Below are positions 54,400-63,156 of a stretch of DNA of 63,447 bases, in pieces. Numbering within the stretch: the stretch's first letter is position 1; each line of letters begins with the position of its first letter. The stretch covers positions 1 through 63,447 of the forward strand of contig NZ_JAUNEJ010000008.1 in assembly GCF_030525615.1 (NCBI RefSeq), given 5' to 3'. Made by a program: the position numbers and the translations under genes. Origin of the DNA: Cutibacterium sp. Lineage in GTDB: Bacteria; Actinomycetota; Actinomycetes; Propionibacteriales; Propionibacteriaceae. The notes beneath the pieces were generated by a model. The model was not told the DNA's origin, did no database searches, and was given only the letters and a program-made list of their open reading frames with translations.

Positions 54400-54651
54400 T
54401 CAGACATGAGTGCACACTGTTTCGCCATGAATCCGAGATGGTGCAAAACGAGAGGTAGGGAGTCCGCCATGAAAGTTGTCAGAACGGTGCTGGTATGTGG
54501 TGAAGTGTTGCCGGAAAACTCTCCCGCTGAGCTGGGCTGCTGGGAGCGCCATCTGCTGGGGTCGGGGGGTCTTTGACGCGGAGAACCCAATAAGCTCGAT
54601 GATGGCCTTGAGATCATACGTCTCCATTCGCAGAGTTCGGCTCATGGTCAT
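54400..54651 (-). CDS. Small protein coupled to the HTH gene, possibly decayed
   Basis: This 83-aa frame starts in a TAATG overlap with the preceding HTH gene. The first 25 residues (MSRTLRMETYDLKAIIELIGFSAS) look like a genuine protein start, while the rest (Pro/Gln/His/Arg-rich) does not. It may be the beginning of a mobile-element gene truncated by deletion. I recognise no family. Confidence 0.3.
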   Translation of the reverse strand: MTMSRTLRMETYDLKAIIELIGFSASKTPRPQQMALPAAQLSGRVFRQHFTTYQHRSDNFHGGLPTSRFAPSRIHGETVCTHV

Positions 54652-54836
54652 TACCGCTGACTTCCTTTGAAAGCGTCGCGGGCACGGTGAACTCGCTCAA
54701 CCTCCTCTGGCTCAAACAGGAATACTCCGCTCCCGATGGGGAGCTTTCGGGCGACTTTGAGCTCTCCTCGTTGCGTGAGGAGCTGCATTGTTCGGATAGA
54801 CGCCCCGAAGTGTCTGGCGACTTCAGAACTGGACAT
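54651..54836 (-). CDS. Small helix-turn-helix protein (excisionase/MerR-like)
   Basis: This 61-aa protein starts MSSSEVARHFGASIRTMQLLTQRGEL and continues FLFEPEEVERVHRAR, the winged-helix pattern of excisionase or MerR-like HTH_17 proteins of phages and plasmids. A TTG at 54905 could extend it, but TTGACA there looks like a -35 box, so I prefer ATG 54836. It is divergent from the XRE-type gene, forming a switch-like pair. Local sequence is AT-richer than the rest of the window. Confidence 0.62.
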   Translation of the reverse strand: MSSSEVARHFGASIRTMQLLTQRGELKVARKLPIGSGVFLFEPEEVERVHRARDAFKGSQR

Positions 54837-54925
54837 CTGGTAGTAGATGTTTCGTTGGAACGTTTCTATGGGTCGAAGTGTGATATAAGTACGTAAATAT
54901 GTCAATGGAATATATGGTTCGGTTT

Positions 54926-54959
54926 TGTCATCCTATGACATTTATGCCACTCTTGGCAT
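54926..54959. promoter_or_regulatory. Two palindromic operator candidates between divergent HTH genes
   Basis: tgtcat-cct-atgaca (54926-54940) and atgcca-ctct-tggcat (54944-54959) are perfect 6-bp inverted repeats in the 123-base AT-rich gap. Their placement at the start of the XRE gene fits autoregulation. Confidence 0.5.
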
Positions 54960-55299
<340 letters not shown>

Positions 55300-55354
55300 C
55301 AGCGAGGAAAAACACTAGCGGACTTCAGCCAAGATTCAAAATCGATGTGACAAG

Positions 55355-56083
55355 TCATGGCCGACCGGCGCGTACGGCATGGATTCGACGCTGTCTCAAT
55401 GCCGTGATCTCAGGCAGATCAAGAGGCTCCAAATGGTGTCCTAGAGCCATTTCAAGTACGTGGTCGGCGAGCTTAGGGTTACGTGCAAGAACTGGCCCGT
55501 GCGGATAGGTGCCGATGACACGCCCCTGTACTGCTCCTTCGTCGCGACGGTTGCCATTGCCCCAACCAACCTCGACAGCAGCCAGCGGTTGGGCGTCAGA
55601 ACCAAGTTCTGTCCAGCCACCATGGTTCTCGAAACCAGTGATCGGGCAGGTGCTGCCATCAGACTGAGTCCAGATATGCAAGACCTCCCCGACGGCACGT
55701 TCTGAGCCGCGTCGGGTCTCGGCATCAAGAAGCCCTAGCCCCTCAATGACCTCGTCGCGGGCCCCGATGGTGAAGGACTTGCCGCAGATCTGGTAGCCGG
55801 CGCACACCGCGAAGAGCATGGCGCCGTTGTCGAGGGCTGTGAACAACCCGTCGTTGGCTTTGAGTTCCTGAACGGCAGTGATTTGGGCGGTGTCCTCGCC
55901 ACCTCCCAACAGGTAGACAGCCCCGTCAGTGGGCACCTTCTGCCCAGGCTCGACGGTAACGAGTTCGGCATCGATACCGCGCCATTGCAGCCTTTTGGTG
56001 AGAACGACGGCATTGCCATGGTCGCCGTAAATGCCCAACAAGGACTGGTATAGCAGGACGATCTTGGGATGGTCGGTGTTCAT
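55355..56083 (-). CDS. gatD: Lipid II isoglutaminyl synthase, glutaminase subunit GatD
   Basis: GatD releases ammonia from glutamine for amidation of D-glutamate in lipid II. The 242-aa CobB/CobQ-like amidotransferase has LGIYGDHGNAVVLTKRL, VYLLGGGEDTAQ, FAVCAGYQICG with the nucleophile cysteine near residue 94, and IGTYPHGPVLARNP with the catalytic histidine. Its ATG overlaps the murT stop (ATGA), as expected for a two-subunit enzyme. Confidence 0.92.
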   Translation of the reverse strand: MNTDHPKIVLLYQSLLGIYGDHGNAVVLTKRLQWRGIDAELVTVEPGQKVPTDGAVYLLGGGEDTAQITAVQELKANDGLFTALDNGAMLFAVCAGYQICGKSFTIGARDEVIEGLGLLDAETRRGSERAVGEVLHIWTQSDGSTCPITGFENHGGWTELGSDAQPLAAVEVGWGNGNRRDEGAVQGRVIGTYPHGPVLARNPKLADHVLEMALGHHLEPLDLPEITALRQRRIHAVRAGRP

Positions 56084-57366
56084 GCCAGTCCTCCGAGTCG
56101 GCGCAGTTTCTGAAAGGGTGTGTAGGTTGACAGCACGTCGATGGGGTGGTCAGCGTCCCAATTGCCGGTTAGCAGCGGAGAGCTGAGGGCTTGTGAGAGG
56201 TCCTCAATAACGACGTGTTCCACTCCGGCGTATTGCAGCCTGACAGCTAGGTCGAGTGCGCGCGGGCCGGTGCAGATGACGGTTCGTCCGGTCAGCTGCT
56301 CGTAATCAACGTCCCATAGCCAAGAGACGTCCTTGCCGTCGGCAGCCACCGCATCGATGGCGAGCACCAGCGGATTAGAAGTTGTCAGCGGTAGGGATTC
56401 GGTCCAGCCAGCAGGGTTTTTCGACAGCAGCAGACGGCAACGGGTGCCGCTGATGGTGCAGGTGGCATAACGGCCAGCGGGGGATTCCACCGTGGCGATC
56501 CCGCGCAGCGCGTCCTCGGGCTGGATACCCATGTGAATGGCCGCAGCAAGGGCACATGCGGCGTTGGTGAGATTGAAAGAACCGGGCACTTGGACGTCGA
56601 GGTGGAATCGTCTTCCGGAAGCTTCGACGGCGTCGTGGTCCTCTATCCACCAGTCAGCAGTAGGTTGACTCAGTTCACATCCGGGGCAATCCCATCCATT
56701 TGCGCCGTGGGTGAGGACGGCACCGCAATTGGGACACAGCGTCGAGTCAGCGGTCCACCGAGGCTTGGTGTCAACCCAGATAACGTGACGAGCCTTCTGA
56801 CACACCCACACGATGAGTGGGTCGCAGGCATTGGCGACCACTGTTGGCCCGTGTTCAGCGGTCTTTTCTAAGGCAGCACGCCAGTCGCGTCCCAAAAAAG
56901 TCAATTCATAGTTGCGGTCCAGCTGATCGCGGCTGAAATTGAGCAGCACCAGCACTTCTGGGGTGCCCATCGACACGACATCGGAGACGACTCTCTCGTC
57001 GGTCTCTAACACGGCGATGGTGGCGTCCGGGGCCTCTCCTAGAGCCGAGACGATGCCGTGATGAAGGTTCGCTCCGTCAGCATTGGTGACGACGCTGCGC
57101 TGACCGTCAGGAGTCCCAGCGCGCATAGCGGCAGCGAGGAAATGAGTTGTCGTGGTCTTGCCATTGGTGCCGGTGACACTCGCAATGCGACGGTCTGCCA
57201 AGAGCTCAGGCAAGGCGTTGGGGGCCAGTTTCATCGTTACCCGACCACGAATTGATGCTCCCGAGCCTTTCCCCGCCAGGCGGGAGGCCGCTGCAGCTGT
57301 CCGTCCGGCCAACAGGGCCAGTTGCAGCCGCAGGGAGCTGCGATGTCTTTCAGGTGACGATGTCAT
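56080..57366 (-). CDS. murT: Lipid II isoglutaminyl synthase, Mur-ligase subunit MurT
   Basis: MurT activates the D-glutamate carboxylate of lipid II with ATP for amidation by GatD ammonia. The 428-aa protein has the Mur-ligase P-loop SVTGTNGKTTTTHFL, VLLNFSRDQLDRNYEL, a four-cysteine zinc ribbon (LCPNCGAVL...WDCPGC) inserted in the middle domain as in known MurT, and GSFNLTNAACALAAA. ATG 57366 fits; the upstream frame is non-coding. Confidence 0.93.
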   Translation of the reverse strand: MTSSPERHRSSLRLQLALLAGRTAAAASRLAGKGSGASIRGRVTMKLAPNALPELLADRRIASVTGTNGKTTTTHFLAAAMRAGTPDGQRSVVTNADGANLHHGIVSALGEAPDATIAVLETDERVVSDVVSMGTPEVLVLLNFSRDQLDRNYELTFLGRDWRAALEKTAEHGPTVVANACDPLIVWVCQKARHVIWVDTKPRWTADSTLCPNCGAVLTHGANGWDCPGCELSQPTADWWIEDHDAVEASGRRFHLDVQVPGSFNLTNAACALAAAIHMGIQPEDALRGIATVESPAGRYATCTISGTRCRLLLSKNPAGWTESLPLTTSNPLVLAIDAVAADGKDVSWLWDVDYEQLTGRTVICTGPRALDLAVRLQYAGVEHVVIEDLSQALSSPLLTGNWDADHPIDVLSTYTPFQKLRRLGGLA

Positions 57367-57564
57367 GGCCCAATCATGACAGGAGGGGATGACGACCTTG
57401 GTGTACTCAGTCAGGAACAAGGAGGCTTCTATCGTCTTCAAATGCTGGTTGACAAGGTTGTTCGCTGTTTTTCTCAATGATCGTCGGTAAACCTGTCGGG
57501 CACGTGTGTCACGGTACTTTCCGTCAGCTGAGAGGGGCTGACGAAGGCCGGACAAGGGGGTGTG

Positions 57565-58161
57565 ATGATCGACGTCGAGGAGTTGGTGAGTCGTGGTGTC
57601 AATGGTTTGGAGGTCCCCAATGGGCACCCCATTCACCCGTTACTTCAGCCTCTTTTCCCTGGCGGACTCATGCCTGCGGTGTACCGACTGGACGGTGCCT
57701 CATCAGTCGGCTTAGGGCTGCTCACCCATGGCTGGTGCGGGGCGGTCGGACTCCCCGAACTCAGTGTTGAGGCGGCTCAGCAGTGGGGGGTGGAGTTGTC
57801 GCGACTGGTGCTCGTACCTCATCCAGGAAATTGGCTTGAGACGGTGGCTACTCTCATCGAAGGGCTCGACGTCGTCCTTGCTGTGGCTCCACCGCCATTA
57901 CCAATGACAGCCAGTAGACGATTGACAGCCAGGTTACGTTCTCGTGGTTCGACTTTGGTGGTGTTGGGGCCGTGGTCCAATCCTGCCGCTCGAATTGATG
58001 TTCGCACTGTGGGGTGGCGGGGACTTGGCCGAGGATATGGCTGCTTGTTGGCTCAAGAACTTCAGGTGACGGTGGAGAGGCATCACCACAACCGTTCCGT
58101 GCGGCTCATTCGTACCGGTACAGGGGTGCACCCTGCCGAGGAGGTAGCCGATGTCTGTTGA
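57565..58161 (+). CDS. imuA': ImuA'-like RecA-fold accessory protein of the mutasome
   Basis: This 198-aa protein precedes imuB and resembles actinobacterial ImuA' in position, size and a degenerate RecA-like core (VYRLDGASSVGLGLL in place of a Walker A, VDVVLAV-type Walker B strand LDVVLAVAPPP). ImuA' is needed with ImuB for DnaE2-dependent mutagenesis in mycobacteria. AAGGGGG stands before ATG 57565; GTG 57562 is possible. It overlaps imuB by 11 bases. Confidence 0.75.
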   Translation: MIDVEELVSRGVNGLEVPNGHPIHPLLQPLFPGGLMPAVYRLDGASSVGLGLLTHGWCGAVGLPELSVEAAQQWGVELSRLVLVPHPGNWLETVATLIEGLDVVLAVAPPPLPMTASRRLTARLRSRGSTLVVLGPWSNPAARIDVRTVGWRGLGRGYGCLLAQELQVTVERHHHNRSVRLIRTGTGVHPAEEVADVC

Positions 58162-59761
58162 ACGGTCGATATCTACTGAACGTCTTAGCGCAACCCCAGT
58201 TCGTGTCCTCATGGCAGTGATTCCTGGGTGGCGAATTGTGGCGGCGTCTCGGCGTCGGCCTGGTGACGTCCCTCTCCTAGTTGTCGACCGTGGGGTCGTT
58301 GTTGACTGCTGTTCCCAGGCTGCTAAGGAAGGGGTAGTCCCTGGCTTGCGGGTGAGGGCTGCCCAGCTGCGTTGCCCGGACGCTGTTGTCGTGCCTCACG
58401 ATCCTGTCTCTGAGGAGGTCCTCTTTGACGAGGTGGTTCGCGAGATCGAGAAGTCGGTGTCTCCTTCGGTCCATGTGGTGCGCCCAGGGGTGGCTGCTGT
58501 GGCTGCTCGCGGAGCTACTCGTTTTTATGGTGGCGAACGTGCTGCTGCGCGGCGCATGGCTGAAGTGTTGGCCCGGATCGGGTATTCAAATGCGGGGATT
58601 TCAGTAGCTGACGGGCTGTTTGCAGCAGAGGTGGCTGCTACCGAAATAGCGGACTCCGAGAATCCGGAACCGAGGGTTCTCGGTCCTGGGACATCTAAGG
58701 CTTTCCTGGCTCCTCACGACGTCTCGGTTTTGGAACGTAGTGGACGAGCCGATGAAGGATTGGTGCGGACTTTGCGTCAGCTGGGGTTAATGACTGTTGG
58801 TTCCTTCGCCAGTCTGGACCGTCAGCATGTCGTAAAGCGGTTTTCGGAGGCCGGGCAGCGAGCCCACGATTGGGCACGCGGCAGGGATGTCACGGTTCTG
58901 TCGGCGTACCGTCCTGAAGACAATGACACCATGGAAGTCCTCCTTGACGACCCGGAACCTTCCGGAGTTCAGGTGGTTGCTGCGGTGCGTCCTGTGGTTG
59001 AGGAATTCATGGCCGGTCTGGCAGCTAATGGCCGGGTGTGTTCCCAAGCCCGCATTCTTATCCGGGCTACCACAGGGTTATCTGAGCGTACGTGGCGTCA
59101 ACCGTGGCAATTCAGCGGTGACGATCTGTTGGCTCGGTTGTCTCGTCAGCTCGATGACCTTCCGCGTGGCATTGACGAGGTCGGTGCTGATGAGTTCTGC
59201 CAGTCTGGTGTTGAGGCGGTGCGAATCGTTCCCACCATCCATCGTGCGGGTGAGGTGACTGAAGGATTGTTTGGTTCCAGGCCTACTGAGCATCTCGTCC
59301 ATGTCATCTCTCAGTTGCAGGAGAGGCTAGGTCCTGAGGGTGTCCTCGTGGGGGAAGTCGCAGGCGGCCGGATGCTCAAGGATCGCCGTCGTCTGGTCCC
59401 CTTCGGGACAGTTGCCGAGGATGCACGTCCAGTGGATCGCCCTTGGCCGGGCCACCTCGATGGCCCTGCCCCCGGGATCGTGTATTCCCGTCCGTTGCCG
59501 GCCCGCTTAGAGACGATGGATGGTATGCCACTGACGACGTCGTCGGACCTGCCGACGATCAGCCCTGGATGGTTTCATGACGGCATTTCACGACGGCGTG
59601 TCATAGCGTGGGCCGGGCCGTGGCCGGTGCATCAGAGGTGGTGGAGCACCCCGGCCGTCTCAGTGGAGCGAGTGCAGCTGGTCACTGAGGACCAACAGGC
59701 GTGGGTGTTGGCTGGGTCGGCTGACCGCTGGTGGGTTGAGGCTCGTTACGACGAGGCGTGA
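58151..59761 (+). CDS. imuB: ImuB, inactive Y-family polymerase-like mutasome protein
   Basis: This 536-aa protein has the fold order of a Y-family polymerase but no metal-binding acids: the first motif reads LMAVIPGWRIVAA instead of the D-x-D type, and RPGVAAVAARGATRFYG replaces S-L-D-E. This is usual for ImuB, which acts as a hub linking DnaE2 and the beta clamp. The expected clamp motif (Q-L-x-L-W-G in mycobacteria) appears as TEGLFG, a weak match. GAGGAGG lies six bases before ATG 58151. Confidence 0.88.
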   Translation: MSVERSISTERLSATPVRVLMAVIPGWRIVAASRRRPGDVPLLVVDRGVVVDCCSQAAKEGVVPGLRVRAAQLRCPDAVVVPHDPVSEEVLFDEVVREIEKSVSPSVHVVRPGVAAVAARGATRFYGGERAAARRMAEVLARIGYSNAGISVADGLFAAEVAATEIADSENPEPRVLGPGTSKAFLAPHDVSVLERSGRADEGLVRTLRQLGLMTVGSFASLDRQHVVKRFSEAGQRAHDWARGRDVTVLSAYRPEDNDTMEVLLDDPEPSGVQVVAAVRPVVEEFMAGLAANGRVCSQARILIRATTGLSERTWRQPWQFSGDDLLARLSRQLDDLPRGIDEVGADEFCQSGVEAVRIVPTIHRAGEVTEGLFGSRPTEHLVHVISQLQERLGPEGVLVGEVAGGRMLKDRRRLVPFGTVAEDARPVDRPWPGHLDGPAPGIVYSRPLPARLETMDGMPLTTSSDLPTISPGWFHDGISRRRVIAWAGPWPVHQRWWSTPAVSVERVQLVTEDQQAWVLAGSADRWWVEARYDEA

Positions 59762-62700
59762 TCGAAGTGAGTTATCACAATCCTCCGATTCCGTGGCGGG
59801 AGCTGGAAAGACGTATCTCGGGGCGGCGTCCTCTCAACGGCCATCAGGACAGTTATTCCGACCAAGCTGGGTATCGCCGTGTCCGTAAACCCTTCGACCG
59901 TCATCCCGTCCGACCCGAGGGACCGGTGGTGCCCTACGCTGAGCTGCATTGTCATTCTTCGTACAGCTTCCTTGACGGCGCATCCAGCCCGGAGGATCTC
60001 GTCACTCGGGCGGTAGAGCTGGGACTCTCAGGGTTGGCTCTGACCGATCATGACGGACTCTATGGGGTCGTCAGAATGGCAGAAGCGGCTGAAGTCTGTG
60101 GTCTTCCCACCATCATGGGATCGGAATTGTCCATTGGTGTTCCGGAGCCGCAGAACGGGGTGGCCGATCCGGTGGGCAGTCATCTGCTCGTGTTGGCTAA
60201 CGGTCCGGAGGGCTATTGCCGTTTGGCCGGTGCCCTCACGGACGCCTATTTGGCCGAGGGAGGGCAGAAGGGGAATCCGGTCCATGACCTCAACCATCTG
60301 GCCGAGGTGGCCGATGGGCATTGGACTGTCCTTACCGGATGTCGAAAGGGAGCAGTGAGGCAGGGACTGGCTGGGGGAGTGTCGCAGGCTGAGGCTGAAC
60401 TTCATCATCTGGTTGATCTTTTTGGCATCGACAACGTCCTGGTAGAGCTGACCGATCATCGCGCTCCCAGCGATTCCCGCGACAATGACATCCTCGCTGA
60501 GCTGGCGGGTCGTCATGGGTTGACGACGGTGGCAACAACGGCTGCCCATTACGCGGGTGCTGACCAGTTTGAGCTGGCTTGTGCTCTCTCAGCAGTGCGG
60601 GCCCGACGCAGTCTCGACGAGATGGATGGCTGGCTTCCCTCCGGTCCGGTGGCAAGGCTGCGCAGCGGGGCGGAGATGGCAGACCTGTTCAACCGTCACA
60701 GAAATGCGGTGGACAACACCGTGGCGGTGGCTGAGAAGACGGCTTTCCAACTGAGGTCGGTGCGTCCACGTCTGCCAGACCAGAAGGTCCCTGAGGGGCA
60801 TACTCCCATCAGCTGGTTGCGTCACCTGGTGGAGGAAGGTCGGCAAGGCTGTTATGGGGACGATCCGGTAGCCAAGAACCGATTGAACACGGAACTCGAC
60901 CTCATCGAGGCTCGGGATTTTGCCGGCTACTTCCTTATCGTCTCCGACATCGTGGAGTTCGCTCGGTCTCATGGGATCTTGTGTCAAGGACGTGGATCAG
61001 CAGCAGCCTCGGCGGTCTGTTACGTGTTGGGTATCACGGTTGTAGACCCAGTATTCTATGGACTGCCTTTCGAGCGTTTCTTGTCGGTGCTGCGCGAGGA
61101 AGAACCCGATATTGACGTTGACTTCGATGCTCGACGCCGTGAGGAAGTCATCCAGTACGTCTACGCCAAGTACGGACGACGCAATGCTGCCCAGGTAGCC
61201 GACGTCATCACCTACCGGCCGCGTAGCGCCATTCGTGACATGGCCAAAGCCCTCGGTTATTCCCAAGGACAACAGGACGCATGGTCGCGTCAGATGGAGA
61301 GACGATCGATATTACCGGGTTCCCAGAATTCCGATGGACCCGAGATTCCTGACGACGTCATCGCTCTTTCCCAACAAGCGATGGGGCTGCCGCGTCATTT
61401 GGGTATCCACTCGGCTGGAATGGTGCTGACGCGAGAACCGGTGGGTTCTATCTGTCCGATTGAGCCGGCCCGGATGCCCGGTCGTACGGTGCTGCAATGG
61501 GACAAGGAGGACTGCGCCTGGATGGGATTGGTGAAGTTCGATTTGTTGGGGTTGGGAATGCTCTCGGCGCTGAGTATTTCTTTCGACCTCATCACCCAGC
61601 ATTGCCGACGGGCCTGGGCTCTGGCCTCGATCCCGCGCAATGAACCCGGGGTCTACGACATGTTGTGCCGCGGTGACAGCATTGGCGTCTTTCAGGTGGA
61701 AAGCAGGGCACAAATTGGCACTCTGCCGCGGCTTAAACCGCGCTGTTTCTACGACTTAGCTGTGGAGATTGGCCTCATCCGTCCCGGCCCGGTGCAGGGA
61801 GGCGCGGTGCATCCCTATATCCGACGGCGCACTGGCGTTGAACCGATCACCTATCCCCATCCGTTGCTCGAACCGGTGCTCGAGCGCACCTTGGGGATTC
61901 CGCTCTTCCAGGAACAACTCATGCAGATGGCTACGACAGTCGGCAACTGCACGGCTGCCGATGCTGATCTGTTGCGCCGAGCGATGGGGTCCAAACGTGG
62001 CGTCGAGCGCATTGACTCTCTACGTGCCAAGCTTTTTGAGGGGATGGCAGCCAATGGGATTGACGACGACACTGCCCAGGACATCTACGCTCGCATCGAG
62101 TCCTTCGCGAATTTTGGATTTGCCGAGTCCCATGCCCTGAGTTTCGCCGGGCTGGTCTACGCCTCAGCGTGGATCAAGCTGCATTACCCGGCCGCTTATC
62201 TTGCGGCCTTGCTGCGTAGTCAACCGATGGGGTTCTATTCCCCCTCCACTCTGGTAGCTGATGCTCGACGACATGGTGTGGTGACGCGGCGTCCAGATTT
62301 GACGAAGTCGTCAGTAGGGGCAGATCTGGAGCCACTGGATCTTGATAGCGGTGACGTGGAGACGGGGATGGATGACTGTCTTCACGACCACGAAGAGTCC
62401 GAGATCGGTCCTTTTGATCCCACTCGTAATGACGGTGGCCATCGCCGAGATACCCACTTCGCGGTTCGACTGGGCCTCTCTGATATCTCCGGAATCGGTA
62501 CCGAGACAGCAGCCCGGATCATTGAGGAGCGGGAACGCAAACCTTTTACCAGTCTCGACGATCTCGCGCGTCGGGTTGAACTGAGTAAGGAAAAGGTGGA
62601 GTCCCTCGCCTTGGCCGGTGCCTTCGACGACCTTGTGGGTTCCAGGCGCGGCGCTTTGTGGCAGATCGGCCAGATCGACGGTGTGGCACCGGGACAGCTG

Positions 62701-63156
62701 GATGTCCAGGTGGCTACCCAGCCTCCCCTACTTCCCGAACCCACTCAGCTGGAGCTATTAGGAGACGACATCTGTGCCACTGGAATCAGTACAGCCGATC
62801 ATCCTGTTCGCCACGTTCGGAGGCTCCTTGATCGACGAAGTGTGGTCCGAGTGGACCGGTTAGGTGACATCGAGGCTGGGCGACGTATAGAAGTTGCTGG
62901 AGTCGTTACCCACAGACAGAGACCTGCGACAGCTGGGGGAGTGACCTTCCTCAATGTGGAGGACGAAACTGGTCTGCTCAATGTCATCGTTACTCCCGGC
63001 GCATGGAAGCGCTACCGACGTGTGGCTCGGACGTCGCGAGCTTTGATAGTGCGGGGAATCTTGGAAAGAAGTGACGAGGGAGTGATGAGTTTGCAGGCAG
63101 ATCGGTTGGAAGCGCTTGATCTGTTGGTGCCCATGAGGTCTCGGGATTTTTGCTGA
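59758..63156 (+). CDS. dnaE2: Error-prone DNA polymerase III alpha subunit DnaE2
   Basis: DnaE2 is a C-family polymerase for damage-induced mutagenesis. The 1132-aa protein has an N-terminal PHP domain (YAELHCHSSYSFLDGASSPEDL and ALTDHDGLYG), the palm with CQGRGSAAASAVCYVLGIT and EEPDIDVDFDARRREEVI (catalytic aspartates), IHSAGMVLTREPV, the fingers, a tandem helix-hairpin-helix (LSDISGIGTETAARI) and a C-terminal OB domain (RIEVAGVVTHRQRPATAGG). The GTG start overlaps imuB by four bases. Length is slightly above DnaE2 average, well below DnaE1. Confidence 0.93.
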   Translation: MIEVSYHNPPIPWRELERRISGRRPLNGHQDSYSDQAGYRRVRKPFDRHPVRPEGPVVPYAELHCHSSYSFLDGASSPEDLVTRAVELGLSGLALTDHDGLYGVVRMAEAAEVCGLPTIMGSELSIGVPEPQNGVADPVGSHLLVLANGPEGYCRLAGALTDAYLAEGGQKGNPVHDLNHLAEVADGHWTVLTGCRKGAVRQGLAGGVSQAEAELHHLVDLFGIDNVLVELTDHRAPSDSRDNDILAELAGRHGLTTVATTAAHYAGADQFELACALSAVRARRSLDEMDGWLPSGPVARLRSGAEMADLFNRHRNAVDNTVAVAEKTAFQLRSVRPRLPDQKVPEGHTPISWLRHLVEEGRQGCYGDDPVAKNRLNTELDLIEARDFAGYFLIVSDIVEFARSHGILCQGRGSAAASAVCYVLGITVVDPVFYGLPFERFLSVLREEEPDIDVDFDARRREEVIQYVYAKYGRRNAAQVADVITYRPRSAIRDMAKALGYSQGQQDAWSRQMERRSILPGSQNSDGPEIPDDVIALSQQAMGLPRHLGIHSAGMVLTREPVGSICPIEPARMPGRTVLQWDKEDCAWMGLVKFDLLGLGMLSALSISFDLITQHCRRAWALASIPRNEPGVYDMLCRGDSIGVFQVESRAQIGTLPRLKPRCFYDLAVEIGLIRPGPVQGGAVHPYIRRRTGVEPITYPHPLLEPVLERTLGIPLFQEQLMQMATTVGNCTAADADLLRRAMGSKRGVERIDSLRAKLFEGMAANGIDDDTAQDIYARIESFANFGFAESHALSFAGLVYASAWIKLHYPAAYLAALLRSQPMGFYSPSTLVADARRHGVVTRRPDLTKSSVGADLEPLDLDSGDVETGMDDCLHDHEESEIGPFDPTRNDGGHRRDTHFAVRLGLSDISGIGTETAARIIEERERKPFTSLDDLARRVELSKEKVESLALAGAFDDLVGSRRGALWQIGQIDGVAPGQLDVQVATQPPLLPEPTQLELLGDDICATGISTADHPVRHVRRLLDRRSVVRVDRLGDIEAGRRIEVAGVVTHRQRPATAGGVTFLNVEDETGLLNVIVTPGAWKRYRRVARTSRALIVRGILERSDEGVMSLQADRLEALDLLVPMRSRDFC

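Noticed and set aside
54837..54905. TTG start at 54905 for the small HTH protein
   Set aside because: The TTGACA containing it looks like a promoter -35 element and the HTH fold begins only at MSSSEVARHF.
57367..57564. LexA box in front of imuA'
   Set aside because: I searched by eye for TCGAAC/GTTCGA-type and GAAC-N4-GTTC palindromes and found none.
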